Below are positions 11,601 through 22,400 of a DNA stretch of 57,129 nt, one piece after another. Numbering within the stretch: the stretch's first letter is position 1; each line of letters starts with the position of its first letter. The translations under genes were made by a program, and so were the position numbers. The stretch is from NCBI GenBank assembly GCA_017401985.1, contig JAFPNK010000063.1, positions 1-57,129 of the forward strand, given 5' to 3'. Source of the DNA: Paludibacteraceae bacterium. GTDB taxonomy: Bacteria; Bacteroidota; Bacteroidia; Bacteroidales; Paludibacteraceae. Below the pieces are notes generated by a model. It searched no databases. It saw only the letters and a program-made list of their open reading frames with translations, and was not told where the DNA came from.

Positions 11601-13151
11601 CCACTCGAGTTCAACAGAAGTGCTGGTCACGCTATTTGCCACAACAGCTAAATCGGTCGGCTTGAAGCAAGAAGGAATGTAGTCAACAAGAATGTTGTCA
11701 ATGTGCAGGTAGTTGTCACCTCCGGAAGCGGTAGATGCACCATAGAAAGCGAGCTGAATATTCTCACCATTGTATGCACTCAGGTCGATAGCCACTTCTT
11801 CGCCTTCCAACGCGATGTTGTCATAAACATATTCCGAACCGGCATTGTCCCACTGACGAAGAATCGTCCAAGTAGCCATACTGTCGGTCGAAATCAGCAC
11901 AACGAACTTATCGTCGTCTTGAGTACCAGGAGTGATTGCCGTATATGCCGACGAGCTCTTGCTCAAGACCATATCGAAGGTCAATTGCACGTTATCCTCC
12001 ATCGGAAGAACCGGCGATACAACCCAGTACTTGTACGTACTCCAGATGTTAACGTACATGTGCTTGCTCTCGAACACACCGGTAGTACTCGAGCTGAATG
12101 TCCAACCGGAAGAAACAGCAGAACCAAGAGTTGTTGTTCCGGACAATACATCATCAATCAACTTTCCGCTATAACGTTTCCAATCAGTAGAAGGGAAAGC
12201 AGAGAGAGCATCGAAGTTCTCCTCGAACGGCAGGCCGATCATTGTCTTGAAGGAAACGGTCTTCCATGAACTGGTAGGGTTGTCTTGATTGTCAGCACAA
12301 ACGCTCTGAACGCGAGCCTGATAATCGGTGTTGGCCTCGAGGTTCATCAAGTCGGCTGTCAGCAAGGTGGTAGCGCTCAGGAACGGAGTCCAGTCCTCAT
12401 CCGAAGCTTTCTTGTACTCTACGTTGTACACGCCACTACCATCAGCCCAAGCCAAAGTAGCCTGATGTGCAGTCACATCCGAAGCGGTAATGCCAGACGG
12501 CTTGTCGCAAGGAATGACCGTTGCGCCACCCGAAACGATGTCAAGGGTGATGACATTACGTTTAGCAAGTCTTGTTCCTGACACATTCGGATTGGTAATG
12601 TCGTACGCACTGGCATCACGGTATGCATACAACGACATGTACGCATTTTCCGGAGCATCATCAACACGGCAGTTGAAACCGCTTGAATAATCACCAGTGT
12701 TGTTTGCGATCGCAATCAACAAGTTGCTGGTACCACTGTAGGAAAACGGATTTTCCAGTTCAAAGGTAGTAGCTTCCAGGTTCGATGAGCTGGTAGGCAA
12801 ATCAGCCTTGTTCAGTGTACCTGAATACACTAAATTGTCCTCTGAGAGAGCGACCCAAGCAGTAGCCGTAGCGAATTCCTCATCATCCACTTCTACCATG
12901 TAAATAGATACATCTATACTCGACAAAGAGCCGGTGTAGTACATCCACATGGAAAGAGAGTTGATTGTTCCCGCTGTGCCAATCTCATCAGCAGTAAAAA
13001 TCTGCTGAGAGTAGCCGTAGTTGAAGAGTGTGTAGAACGGGACATAGGTAGAGAATGTAGTACTCTCCTCGTCTCCGATCGTTACCTCTGTTGCTTGCAC
13101 TGTAGTAAACATTGTACAGAGAAGCATCAACAAAAGTAGGATTTTTCTCAT
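5604..13151 (-). CDS. Giant secreted adhesin with alternating FN3 and choice-of-anchor-J-like modules
   Basis: 2515 aa. A signal peptide is at residues 1-20 (MRKILLLLMLLCTMFTTVQA). After a distinct N-domain the protein alternates FN3 domains (C..P..L......WxVQYKK...W....L...TxYEVQVxA.C) with jelly-roll modules of the cleaved-adhesin / choice-of-anchor-J kind. I place eight of these near residues 309, 594, 887, 1170, 1430, 1790, 2045 and 2304. Some are recent duplicates: LYISNDGG and YDWRANGES-type motifs recur, as does DTFTVTTFVP. The last 25 residues (AIKFIENDHVYILVNG, then YDLTGRKVK) match the tail of the next giant protein and probably act as a type IX sorting signal. It is transcribed alone from the promoter at 13228-13258. 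The role is probably surface adhesion; the ligand is unknown. Confidence 0.88.
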   Translation of the reverse strand: MRKILLLLMLLCTMFTTVQATEVTIGDEESTTFSTYVPFYTLFNYGYSQQIFTADEIGTAGTINSLSMWMYYTGSLSSIDVSIYMVEVDDEEFATATAWVALSEDNLVYSGTLNKADLPTSSSNLEATTFELENPFSYSGTSNLLIAIANNTGDYSSGFNCRVDDAPENAYMSLYAYRDASAYDITNPNVSGTRLAKRNVITLDIVSGGATVIPCDKPSGITASDVTAHQATLAWADGSGVYNVEYKKASDEDWTPFLSATTLLTADLMNLEANTDYQARVQSVCADNQDNPTSSWKTVSFKTMIGLPFEENFDALSAFPSTDWKRYSGKLIDDVLSGTTTLGSAVSSGWTFSSSTTGVFESKHMYVNIWSTYKYWVVSPVLPMEDNVQLTFDMVLSKSSSAYTAITPGTQDDDKFVVLISTDSMATWTILRQWDNAGSEYVYDNIALEGEEVAIDLSAYNGENIQLAFYGASTASGGDNYLHIDNILVDYIPSCFKPTDLAVVANSVTSTSVELEWTANTSEDAWILQYKKSSEKAWQELIVTENPYTLENLDPYTNYDVQVAALCDALAEDGTSKYSKAISFKTAAVAPFAESFNLTSLPDDWTRYKVPLDDVLAADTVPTTPVSAGWLASSTSNGVFPAYDGHLKLQVYGDAVQHWIVSPFIEMDPTVNMQLTFDLALTKSSGSLQPAEAGEQADDKFAVLITTDGGESWEELYTRDNVSTEPTYDQINCSAEGEMVKIDLTDYAADKIAFAFYGESTVAGGSNYLHIANISIDTIPDCEKPLGLQGAGVTSSSASFMWDEAEGATWAYGFVVDTFTVTTFVPVDEDFTATTTENTATIDELQENTNYIFFVRRDCGGAYSEYITRRVRTLQTPATLPFEDDFEGAESWVLLNGDMTNNWVIGSATNNGGSKSLYVSDDHGVTNKYSHGATTIYATKTFEIEEEGKYNASYDWKGQGESTWDLVRVALAPADVELEAGTALPSGLSSTSGNALGSELPAGWISLDGGKLNLQANWQHNSVDADLTPGTYKVVIIWRNDGSTGTQTPAGAIDNFKFAQVLCVRPENVRLAEAADSISTNSALIDWDAQGSEANWLVQYKKTTDAEWTALTEPVTAHPFLLEGLQAASMYEVQVAAWCNPEDSATISDYSASFSFATECDVWSIAEKGAYTEGFEAYEGTTYAASGVAPACWNVGIDGGATVLPHVIGSGSYYYVHDGTKALTFHGKGNCYAALPEFADPLNTLQIKFWSAMESSSNGVLTLGYITDEDPGDFTTFHALTTFTNSYQTMVKHEAMLDTIPTEAHRLVFRWYYSGQYSCCIDDIEVSLIPDCFEPASIQVVEATTNSVKFTYTAAAEGDSLSYAVVLAGVEPTEFIGVTADTILVEGLAAGTEYELYLRTECATSHSVALSAAFQTKQLPIDLGDGFADDFEGANLWTLENGTLTNAWVLGTAAHNGEGSTKALYISNDGGAHNAYTITTAAVVYAMKPFNIAAGSYTFQYDWMAYGESSSDYLRVALVPASVDLAASTSLPTGVTSTALPEGLIAIDGGTKQNLSSAWATYTSDEIAVPAGTYNVVFMWRNDGSIGTQTPAAVDNFSITKVLCGKPTGLKIEKANITATSAIIEWTADEGQTEWILAMDTIASFNKDSDAIQTVVSANPYTVENLLPEHTYYVYVRANCGEGNFSAWSARASFKTAKSCQKPDGLEVASITDSSAVITWNTYGQSDFILTYGIGNAYADTVEVTGGTYTINGLDANTSYKVKVAAACDENTFSSAKTFKTACAPATTVVENFDGITGQTSSNVLPDCWSYLNGGSSYAYLPTAYASESYANSGTNSLKFYSDASTSYADQYAILPAVEGLNALRMKFNARKYSASYEGTLVVGIMTDPTDAATFVAIDTIRPAAITYEPFVVSFGEYTGEGLYAAFKLPVPATSYSGVHVDDVELEEIPSCLEPANLAVSEIGTDSAVLNWESTAAQWQLCLNGDTIEVNAKPYVLSNLTAATNYEVKVRAICAVGDTSAWSKSMTFATECELISLAAADYVEGFEAYQGSTYNDANGEVPVCWEAGTDGSVAPHVIGSGSYYWTHEGTKALTFYGSGNCFAIMPKFAEPLNTAQISFWAAMESATNGTLYLGYITEEDPNTFNPITTYDRTVAKEMAFYETSLDTLPASASQLVFLWSYTSQWSCCIDDITVSLIPECPKSTGLHADMIGDTLATFAWNAEEDVTWEYGLVLDTFTVTTFVPADADFTGTALVNEVTIDTLAPQTAYLFFMRKVCANGKSPILFQSFTTVMAATALPYDEDFENGNSWSLVNGTMTNAWTVGTAATENGNALYISNDGGTTFEYTVTSPVIVYAAKVFNFDKAGSYTVSYDWRANGESNYDYLRVAIVPATVELAAATSVPSGFSTTGLPTGWKAADGGSKLNLSNAWQNKSVVVENIVPGYYQLVFAWRNDNSTGTQNPAAVDNIHIQHLDYPTAIGGTDAEGVQAIKFIENDHVYILVNGVIYDLTGRKVK

Positions 13152-13227
13152 AAACTTAGAATTAAATTAAACAATAAAATAAACAAACTATCTTAATATA
13201 GTATCTGTAAATAAACAATTTGGGCGA

Positions 13228-13258
13228 CAAAGGTACAAAAAATTTTCGATATGCGCAA
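13228..13258 (-). promoter_or_regulatory. Promoter of the 2515-residue adhesin
   Basis: On the minus strand: TTG, 20 nt, TACCTTTG. The leader is about 70 nt and AT-rich. Confidence 0.75.
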
Positions 13259-13322
13259 GTTTTTTTAAGAAAAATCGCCACATTGCAACATTTTGCAAAC
13301 TTTACCTTACAAAATGGCACAC

Positions 13323-13353
13323 AAAAGAAAGCGCCCGATGGACGCTTTCTTTT
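13323..13353 (-). terminator. Rho-independent terminator of the 3329-residue adhesin gene
   Basis: An 11-bp perfect stem AAAAGAAAGCG / CGCTTTCTTTT surrounds a 9-nt loop. On the minus strand it ends in CTTTCTTTTG, about 100 bp past the stop codon. Confidence 0.75.
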
Positions 13354-13387
13354 GCACTTATTTACCCGACCTCATCGAGACCGCATC

Positions 13388-13409
13388 GAGAGAGGACCGA
13401 GAGAGGACC
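13388..13409. repeat. Two tandem copies of an 11-mer
   Basis: GAGAGAGGACC occurs twice without a gap, followed by GAGAC. It lies between the stop codon of the 3329-residue gene and its terminator. Confidence 0.6.
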
Positions 13410-13450
13410 GAGACAATTACAAGAGTGATACCCCTATTTACCCCACCACT

Positions 13451-16400
13451 CTACCATAAGGACTGTGTGCGGGGGTTAGCCACTTTCTGGCCGGCAGCGT
13501 TGTACCACTCATCGTTGATGATGATGTACAGGTTGTCGTTGATAATGACTTTGCGAGCTCCCTTACCGTCGGCATTAACGATATCGATATCCTCATGCGC
13601 GTCGTAGATAGTGAGCGTGTGAATGAGCACAGTGGAGCACTGTGTTCCTTGTACCGCTACGGTATCCACATAGACTCCCTTCTCGGTGCCGGCAGCATAG
13701 TAAATCGGAGCCTGACCGACTACATACGGGTGCTGCGGATCCTCGTAGGTGTACGGCAGTTCGTTCAGCTCAACGCGTTCCTCGACGAAGATGGTATCTT
13801 CGGAGCCCTCCACGTAGGAGACAATGAGGGTCTCGATACTGTCACAACCCAGCGAGGAAACGAGTGTATCCGTATAGAGACCGGCACGATTATACGGTTT
13901 GTCGTTCCACATATAGGTCTCACCCGGGCATATGCTGACGAGTTGTTCCTCAGCATAAGTTCTCGGAGTGACGAAGAGGTTGAGCGTAACGATACTGTCA
14001 CAACCGTGTACAGACTCCATCTTACGGCGGTAAACACCTTCCTGCGTCTTGTCGTGGAAGTTCGCATCGGTATAGGTGTCACCCTCACAGATGGTGTCGC
14101 TATAGAACACTTCCGTAGCCGGATAAACCTCCACTTCGAGTGAGTACACTAAGTCACGTGCACCGGCTTTCGCCTCTTCGTCCGAAGCGTAGTTGCTCTT
14201 CGGATAGATATGAATACCCGGTTGGGTCGTCTCGCCAGGAAGGACGATGTCTCCAATGACGATATCCTCGTACTGGCAGCCGGATGCGTGCTCGATCTCC
14301 TTATCGAAGTACGCGAGGCGCACGTTGTCCACGTGAACAGCGATACCGGTGTTCAAACTGGTCTTCGCCTCACGATAGAGACCGATGCGGACGTTCTTGC
14401 CGGCATAAGCAGCCAGGCTGAGACGTACGTTCATACCGGTAGCCGGGATGTCACGAAGTTGCTGTCCTACCGCGTTGGTATTCTGCCACTTAGCGATGAT
14501 GTTCTCGCTCTTCCACGTAGCACCGCCATCCTCGGATACCACAACCATGAAGTAGTAGTCGTTGGCCATGTCGCTCTCCGAGACGGCAGCACCCGTAGCC
14601 GTATGAGTGGTGTTGAGTGCCGTGAGTGCCAGATCCATCGAGAAGTGTACACTATCGTTCTCCGGCAGGTAGATGGCAGGGGTGATCATCCAGTTGTAGT
14701 CCAAATAGTAACCGGCGGATGTATAGTGCGAGCCGGTCAGACCGTAATCGTTGGTGATACGCTTGAATCCATAGGAGTTATCGGTTGTAGAAGTAGCTAC
14801 GTTATGGTCAAGGATATCATCCGCATGACTGCTGGAGAAGATCCACTCCGAGGTACTTACCGCCGCGTTGAACGGTTCGTAATAGTACGGGCTGATGAGC
14901 GTCTTGAAACTCTCTTTCTTCGCGAAGTCGCTCTCGCCCTGGTTACCGCTGCAGATCGCTTGAACACGCCAGTAGTAGGTGGTCTTCTGCTCGAGTCCGG
15001 TCACGGTATAAGGCACAGCATCAATCGTTTCGTTGAACGCGAAGGCGTCTTCGTCCGCGAAGTACTGATCCTCGGATACCTGGAGGACGTAGATGGAGTC
15101 TCCGCCTTGCCAGCTGAGGGTAGCATCTACCGCTCCGAGACGCGTTACCGTGAGCTCGGTCGGCGCTTTGCAGTCCTGACGATGCTCGAAGGAGATATCA
15201 TCAATCCAGATATAGTCGCTGTTCTGACGCGTATCCGCACCCTTCGCATAGAACGAAGTCATGAAGGCTACATACGGACCGGTAGCACCCGCCAGTTCCA
15301 CTTTCATCTGTTGGTACAGATAATGGTTGCCGGCTGTCGCTTCATCGGCGGTAGAGAGCGTACCCTCATAGGTGACGGTGTCGATAGCCACGAACGTAGC
15401 GGCATCCGTCGGGTCGGTCATGGTACCTACGATGATGGACTTGGAGTAACTGCTACCTGTGTAGGAGACAGCCACTCTGTTGTTCGAACGGCGGATATAA
15501 GCCGGACGGATCCAGAAGGATACCTGGAGCGTGTCATAGGACGTGATGTCCATAGCCGGCATTGCGATATACGGCTGGTAGGACGTGCCATACGAGCTGT
15601 AGGAAGCACGCATAGCTACGGCCGTAGAGTCGGTGCGGCTATACGCGTAGTTCTCGGTGTTGGACTGGTTCTGCGGGTCGTAAGTGGCGTTTTTCCATTC
15701 GCCCTGGATAGCATCGCCATAGGTCCAACACATGGTCTGCAATGCCGTCGTCTGGCCCTCGATGAACGCGGAACCTTCCTGTGCCTCAAAGCCGCAGGTA
15801 TAATCCGGCGCGATAACCACACAGTCGGTGTGGAACTCGAGCACCGTCGTCTCCGGCGAGTTGTTGGTCAGATCGGTCTGGTAAACATACCACTGGTAAG
15901 CCGTACCCGGAACGAGGTCTGACAAGGTATAGGAAGTTGCGTTGATCGTATCGCGCAGCAACTCTTCACCGGCTGCGTTGAGCAGTACCACTACAGACGA
16001 CAGTTCCGGATGACGTACCTCCCAAGAGAGGACAGCCGAAGCGGATGTGATGTCCGAAGTGAGGGCTCCGACAGGCGCAAAGAGTGTGTTCGCTGCCGAC
16101 TTGACACTCAGGTCATCGAGGAAGAAGAGACCCGGAGCCGGCTGGAAGAGGACGATGTATTGTCCCTGTGCACCGGCCAACGGCGCCTGCATTTTCTCCC
16201 AGTACTTCAGACCGGCAGGATCGTTATTGACATTATCGTACGAACTGAGGTTCGTCTGACGGTAGGTCAGCGTATCCAGTACCTGGAGGGTCGAGAAGTC
16301 ATTCGGGTCGGTCAGTGTACCAACTACCATCGAGTGGCTATAAGCAGCACCGAGATAGTTAGCACCCACGATCTTGCCTTGGTTGCTCGTCGTTTCGTAC

Positions 16401-19400
16401 TCGTCGTCATAGTTGACGAAGCAGCGTCCGTAGAACTCAACCATCATCGTATCGAGGTTGCAGTTCAATGCCGGCAGCACGAGATACGAGGTCAAGTAGT
16501 TCGAGGTCGTATGTACGCGCAGCGCCGATGAGTTGTCACGGCCTACCTCGTAGTTCGCATAGCTATTACCGCTGATAGCGGACGAATAGTAGTCGTAACC
16601 CTTACGCTGTACGAGCCACTGGTAACCGTTCACCGGCGTCTCGTAGGTAATACCAACGTTGAAGCAAGCGGGTTTGAGATAGAGCGAGTCACCGGAGCCC
16701 GAGAGGATGTCATTGGCTTCCCACTCGTTCTCGGAATCAAAGTCCCAAGTGAAGGCACCATTCTCATCCGGTTCGAGTGCCTGGCAAACGGTACGGAAGG
16801 AGAGCTTGGACGTAACGACATAGTCGGTCTTGCTCGGTGCGTTCGCTGCGGTCAGTACCACGGTGTAGTCCGAACGCGGCGAGAGGTTGTTCACGAGTTG
16901 CGAAGTGGTGGTGAGGTTGGTGTATTGCATAACCGGATCACCGTTCACATCGAGAATATCGAGGTTCCACGGGCCACCGATGTTCTGCCACTCTACGAGC
17001 GCAGTGGTACCGTTGAGCGGCGTCACTTTCTCGAGGTTAACCAGACTGTATCCCTTCGCCTCGCCGAGTGTTACATCGTCGATGTAGAGGTATGTGGTCA
17101 GCGACGGCTGCTTCGGCGCATGGATAACCATCTGTTTGTCCGCCATCGTTGCAGAGTCAAGATCCAAGGTATAATAGCTGTAGAGGTAGTGGTTATCCTC
17201 CTCAGCTGCCTCCTTGGTATCCAATTTATCCAAGCGGATAGCTACGAGCGGTTCGTAGGTATCGAAACTACGGTTGCGATCCACGGTACCGATTTCCAAG
17301 ATAGCGTCTGCAGAAACGGCAGGTTGCATAGTCAGCGCCGATATATAAGCCGGGCGCACCTTCAGTTCGAAGGAACGAGCCTGCGCTTGATCGATAGCCG
17401 GGAAGATGACGTATGCGCCGAAATAGTTCGCCGACGAGGTCATCGACAGCGCACCGGTACCCGTATGCGAGTAGAGGTAGGCTGTGGTGTTCTCCAAGCT
17501 GTACGGATAATAGTTATAGGACGAAGACGTAGCGCCGAGCGTGTCACGATCTGCTACCAAAGCCGGGTGGATGTAGTAGTTGTCACTCGTGGAGTTCGTA
17601 CTGCGCTCCCACAGTTCGGTCTTCTCGAAGCCGAAGAAGTAATCTTGCTTGAAGAAGAAGTTGGTGTGTACCTTGAGCGGGTTCTTGGTCCAAGCACTAT
17701 TGCCCAAAGCGCCGCCACAAATGGAACGCGCATAGACATTATAGGTAGTGGCCGATGCCAGATTCGAAATGGTGACGAAGTTGGTATCCACACGCAGCTT
17801 AGCGGACGTAGTGTCGAGATACTTATTCAAGTCACGAATCTTAGTCAACTCAGACTCAGAGATCACGACGATATCCCACAGGTCAGCGTCAGATGTTATC
17901 TCCACCTCTGCGGCGCTCGCAGAAGTCGTCACGGTTTTGAGTTTCGGAATATGACATCCGGAGATGAGGTTCAGACCGATATTAGTGATATAGAGGTCAT
18001 TGGATGTACCACCGGACTGGAGACCGGAGGTGAAGACCAGACGGTCATAAGCCAGGTTATAGTCACCGAGGTTCACCTCAAAGCGCTGGAACTCCGAGCC
18101 GCTGAGTGCGAACGAAGCAGCCTGCACAAACGTAGTCGGGTCTTCCGGATCAGCCATGGTACCCATGTAGAGGGTAGCGCTGGATGTAGCACCACCGCCA
18201 TAGGTACGAGCTTCGAAAGAAGCCTGGAGGTCAGACAGGTTCGCCTGAACGGCCGGCACTACGATATATCCGTTGTTACCGGAACTGGTGGTGTAGAGGT
18301 CGATAGCGTGGATCGTTTTTCCTTCGGAAGTGGTCGGCGCTTTGACCTTGGTCCAGCTCGAACCACGGAAGATCCAACAACCCGGATCGACATCATCTAC
18401 CTCATAGCTCATAAAGTCCTCGAAGAACGGCAGAGGTACACCTCCGGAAACCGGACAAGTCGTACGAACCGATGCGTAGAGCAAAGATATATCGGTGCTG
18501 TCGCCATCATCGCAAATACCCTGTGCATACACATAATAGGATGTAGCCGGCAGGAGGTTGGTTAAGCGAACGCGGTCCGCATGATCCACGATAGAATCTA
18601 CCAGATAGGAGTAGTCCGCTTTCTCGTCATCCGTCAAGGCCTTATCCGCTACCAAGAGGCGGTAGGTAGATTGATAACCCTTCCAGCTAACGACAGCCGA
18701 GTTCTCGCCTACACTGTCCACCGTAAAGGAAGAAACAGGACGGCAGCTCGGGATGAGCGTTACAGAGATCTCGGATATATACGCATAGTTGGTAACACCA
18801 AACTCAGAGAGGAATATGATGTTCGTACCCATTTCGCCCATATAGTCACCGGCGTAATTCTCAAATCCGACGCTATACGGTTCATAACCGGTATGGCTGA
18901 GGTTGATGGTATCCACCGGCACGAAGGTGTTCAGGTCACTCGGGTCACTGATGATACCGACGATGATCTGACTGTTGTAGGAGGTGGAGGTATTACCACG
19001 GCCCCAGAAGTTAACTTGATACTTGTTAATCGAATCAACGAACAACTCCGGCATAATAGCATACGCACCTACGTAGTTGGAAGTGGTACCATATACGTAG
19101 TCATAGATATAGAGGTAGTTATGTCCGTTGTGCATATAGGTCGATGTCGTTCCGACCGATGGAATATAACTGGAAGTGGCACTCAAGCCCGGTGTTTTGC
19201 TACCATAGGTCCAACAAGGCAGATTACGGTTGCTCGTACCCGTAACATAGCCCTCCTCCGTAGAGAAGGTGATGGTACCCATAGAAGCCGGCTTCAAAGC
19301 CAAACACGGCGTGGTGAAGGTGATCGAACTCCATTGCGAAATGACAGAGTCACACGACGAAGCGGTATAAACGTAGTATTTGGTCTGCTCCGAGAGGCCG

Positions 19401-22400
19401 CTTACGCGTTTCGAACGGGTATCGATGGTGTCGTAGTAAACCACGTAATCTGCCGGCACACGATAGGTCGATGACAGCAGCGAATCGGTATTGAGTTCGT
19501 GGTTGGAGATCAGCAGCAACCAGTCGTTATCCACACGCAGACCACTGCTGATACGTACCGTTTGCGCCGTCAGATCCGAATAACTCGGCTTGGTGAACGG
19601 ACAGTTCATCTTCATGATCGACACATCGTCCAGATACAGCGAACTATAACTGCTGGAAGTCAGATACGGTGTACGCCAAGCGAAGTACTTCGCCGTAGCC
19701 GGAATGAGTGCCTCGTACTCACTCAGATCGTAAGTATAGGCCTCACTGTTTCCGGTTCCCTTGACAGAGTCAAGCACAACGAAGGTGCTCAGATCCGTCG
19801 GGTCGCTCATCACACCGCATACCCACGAGTAGGAAGAGGAAGCGTACATATAGAACGTAACCGCCAACTCCTTCATGTGGTCGATGTCAATCTCAGGCGA
19901 AACGACATACGCCGGACTGGAGGTTGTCGAATAGCCGTACATATGATACGACTTCGAACCGGAATTGGAATAGGACGACGAGTTATAGATGTACGGCAGA
20001 TACGAGGTCGATGCATTCGCATTACGGTTACCGGTCGTCCAGCACTGTGCTTGATAATTCTCGCTATATGAAGAACCGCCGGCATAAGACTCGAAGGTCT
20101 CTTTGTTCGGTTGGGTCGGATCCATCTTCTCGCACGCCGTCTGGATCGGATCTACCGTCCATACACTATCGCCGCAAAGAGCGCGGATATAGACATAATA
20201 GGTAGATATCGGTTGCAGGTCCTCAACATGGAAGGTGCGACCGGTGAAGACGGTGTCGTTGATGATCGCCACAGTCGCCGTATCGTAATTGCCTGCAGCC
20301 ACTTTGTCCAGCGCCACATTCTTGTTTAGGATACGGAGCTCCCACTGGTCGTTGGTGGTCAAGCCATCCCAAGCGAAGTCCACCGAGTGCTCGTCCTCAT
20401 TGGTCTGGCGGAAGTTATACGCCTCCAGACAGGTAGCGTCGCGCAGTTCGATGTTATCAATCAGCACATCGCTCGCGCCCGACATACCGGACGAGAAGGC
20501 GATCTTATCATACGCCAGGTTGTAGTTGCTCAACAGGAGTTTCACTTTCTGGAACTCTGTTCCACCCGTGTTGCGGATGGTGTCAAACGGAACGAACGTA
20601 CTCTGGTCATCTATGTTATCCATCGTACCGACGTAGAGCACGGATGTAGAAGTAGTACCCGAGCTCCACGAACGGGTCTCGAAGCACAACATCATCGTGG
20701 AGAGATCACCCTCAATAGGCGGCATGATCGCCACGTTACGGTGCGTCGTACCGGTGGTCCACAACTCTAATGTCTTACCGCCATTTGCGCTATAGATCAA
20801 CGGATAACCGGAACCCAGATAATCGACCATCTGCCAGCAACCCATCTGCGAAGTAGCGACACCTGTAGAATAGCTCTCGAAGGTCTCTTTATACGGGAAG
20901 CTTGCGTTCGGGCAAGGCGTTGAGAACGGTAGTTCGGTCCACCAAGCAGCGTCTCCGTTGCAGACCGTACGGATGTACATCACGTAGTCGGTCTGGTCTT
21001 TGAGGCCACCGATACCGAACTCCGGATCATCATGCTCATCGCCCATCCAAACAAGCGTATCGGCAAAGACCACTTTACCCAAACGAGCGATCTCCTCGAA
21101 GGTCTTGTCTTTCTCCGCTACCGTCAAGGCAGAATTCTTCACAATAGCTACCTCCCAGTAGTTCTGCGATGAGGCCGCCCAGGTTACCGTGACGGAATCG
21201 GACATCGCATCCAAAGCGATACTCTGAGGAGGAGCACACTCCGATACATGCTCTACGCGCAACTCATCAATATAATTGATGGTATTCTCTGCCATCGCAC
21301 GTACATCGTCCCAAACGATAGCGATGACGCCGTCCTTCGGGCCGGTATACGTCTTGAAGTTAGCGTAGCACATGGTATAACCGTCAGCAGTCAGCGTGAA
21401 GCTGGCCACCTTATGGAACGTATTGATATCCATCGGGTTGGTCATCACGCCGAGCGTAGCATGCGCTTTCTTGTAGGTGTTCGCGCTGGCTCCACCGCTG
21501 AGGTAGAACTTCACCTGTACACTATCCAGATCTTCCACCATCGGCAGGGTGATCCATGCATCCGTTCCGGCTACCTTGTCCATATACAGGCACTGGCTGC
21601 CTTTGAACTTGTTGGTCGTGGTGAGCGACGGGTATTTGGCGTCGTTACCAAAGAGGTTAACGCGCTTAATCTTCTGCTCAAAATCCACAACATACGGCTC
21701 GGTACTCATCGTGTCGAGCGTCACAAACGGATAGCGATACGACCAGTCGGCACCTACCGCCTGCACATAAGCATAATATGGGTGGTTGTTCCAACCGTGG
21801 TAAGCCTCGAGCGAATCGGTACGATACGAATTCGTAGTCACCGTAGCCTGATCGACAATAGCTGCCGGATCGGGGTTAGCGGGGTTAACTTCCGCATTGG
21901 TAATCAGCACGTTATACGATGCCGCATTCCCCTCCCACTCGATGGTAGCAAAGGTATCACGCGGGTTGACGCTGATTCGGGTCACTTTCTGAACCTGCGG
22001 GATATACTCGATCGAAACATTATCGATATAGAAGAGGTTCTGACGGTCGAAATCACTCACGAAACCGATGTATGCGCCGTTACCGGTATAGGAAGACAAC
22101 TCCACGATATTCTCCTGGAACGCCTTGTTTCCCCATACGGTCACGGTATCAACCGGAACGAAGGTAGTGATATCATCCGGATCGTCCATCACACCCACGA
22201 TCAGACCACGACCGTACTGACGGCCGACATAGGTGTAAACGGTACTCCAGAAATGCACCTGACATCTGTTGATAGCAAAATCAGGATTGAGGGTATCAGC
22301 CAAGGCCGGTGTAGCTACAAAAGCATACTTACCGGCTGTGATCGGCGCACCCACTACAATCTTTCCGCTGGAGTTCAAACCGGAGAAAATAACCGCTGAA

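Larger units (their letters stand above)
13152..13450. other. Intergenic region between the two giant adhesins
   Basis: From left to right on the plus strand it holds an AT-rich leader, the promoter at 13228-13258, the terminator of the larger adhesin (13323-13353), and a short spacer with two copies of the 11-mer GAGAGAGGACC (13388-13409). I see no gene here. Confidence 0.7.

Noticed and set aside
9474-11651. Long open frame (725 codons) on the plus strand, antisense to the 2515-residue adhesin; similar frames at 5661-7367, 8142-9449, 14210-15922, 16898-18565 and 21248-22399
   Set aside because: They mirror the codon pattern of the giant genes, have no signal peptide or recognisable domain, and the minus-strand proteins are clear.
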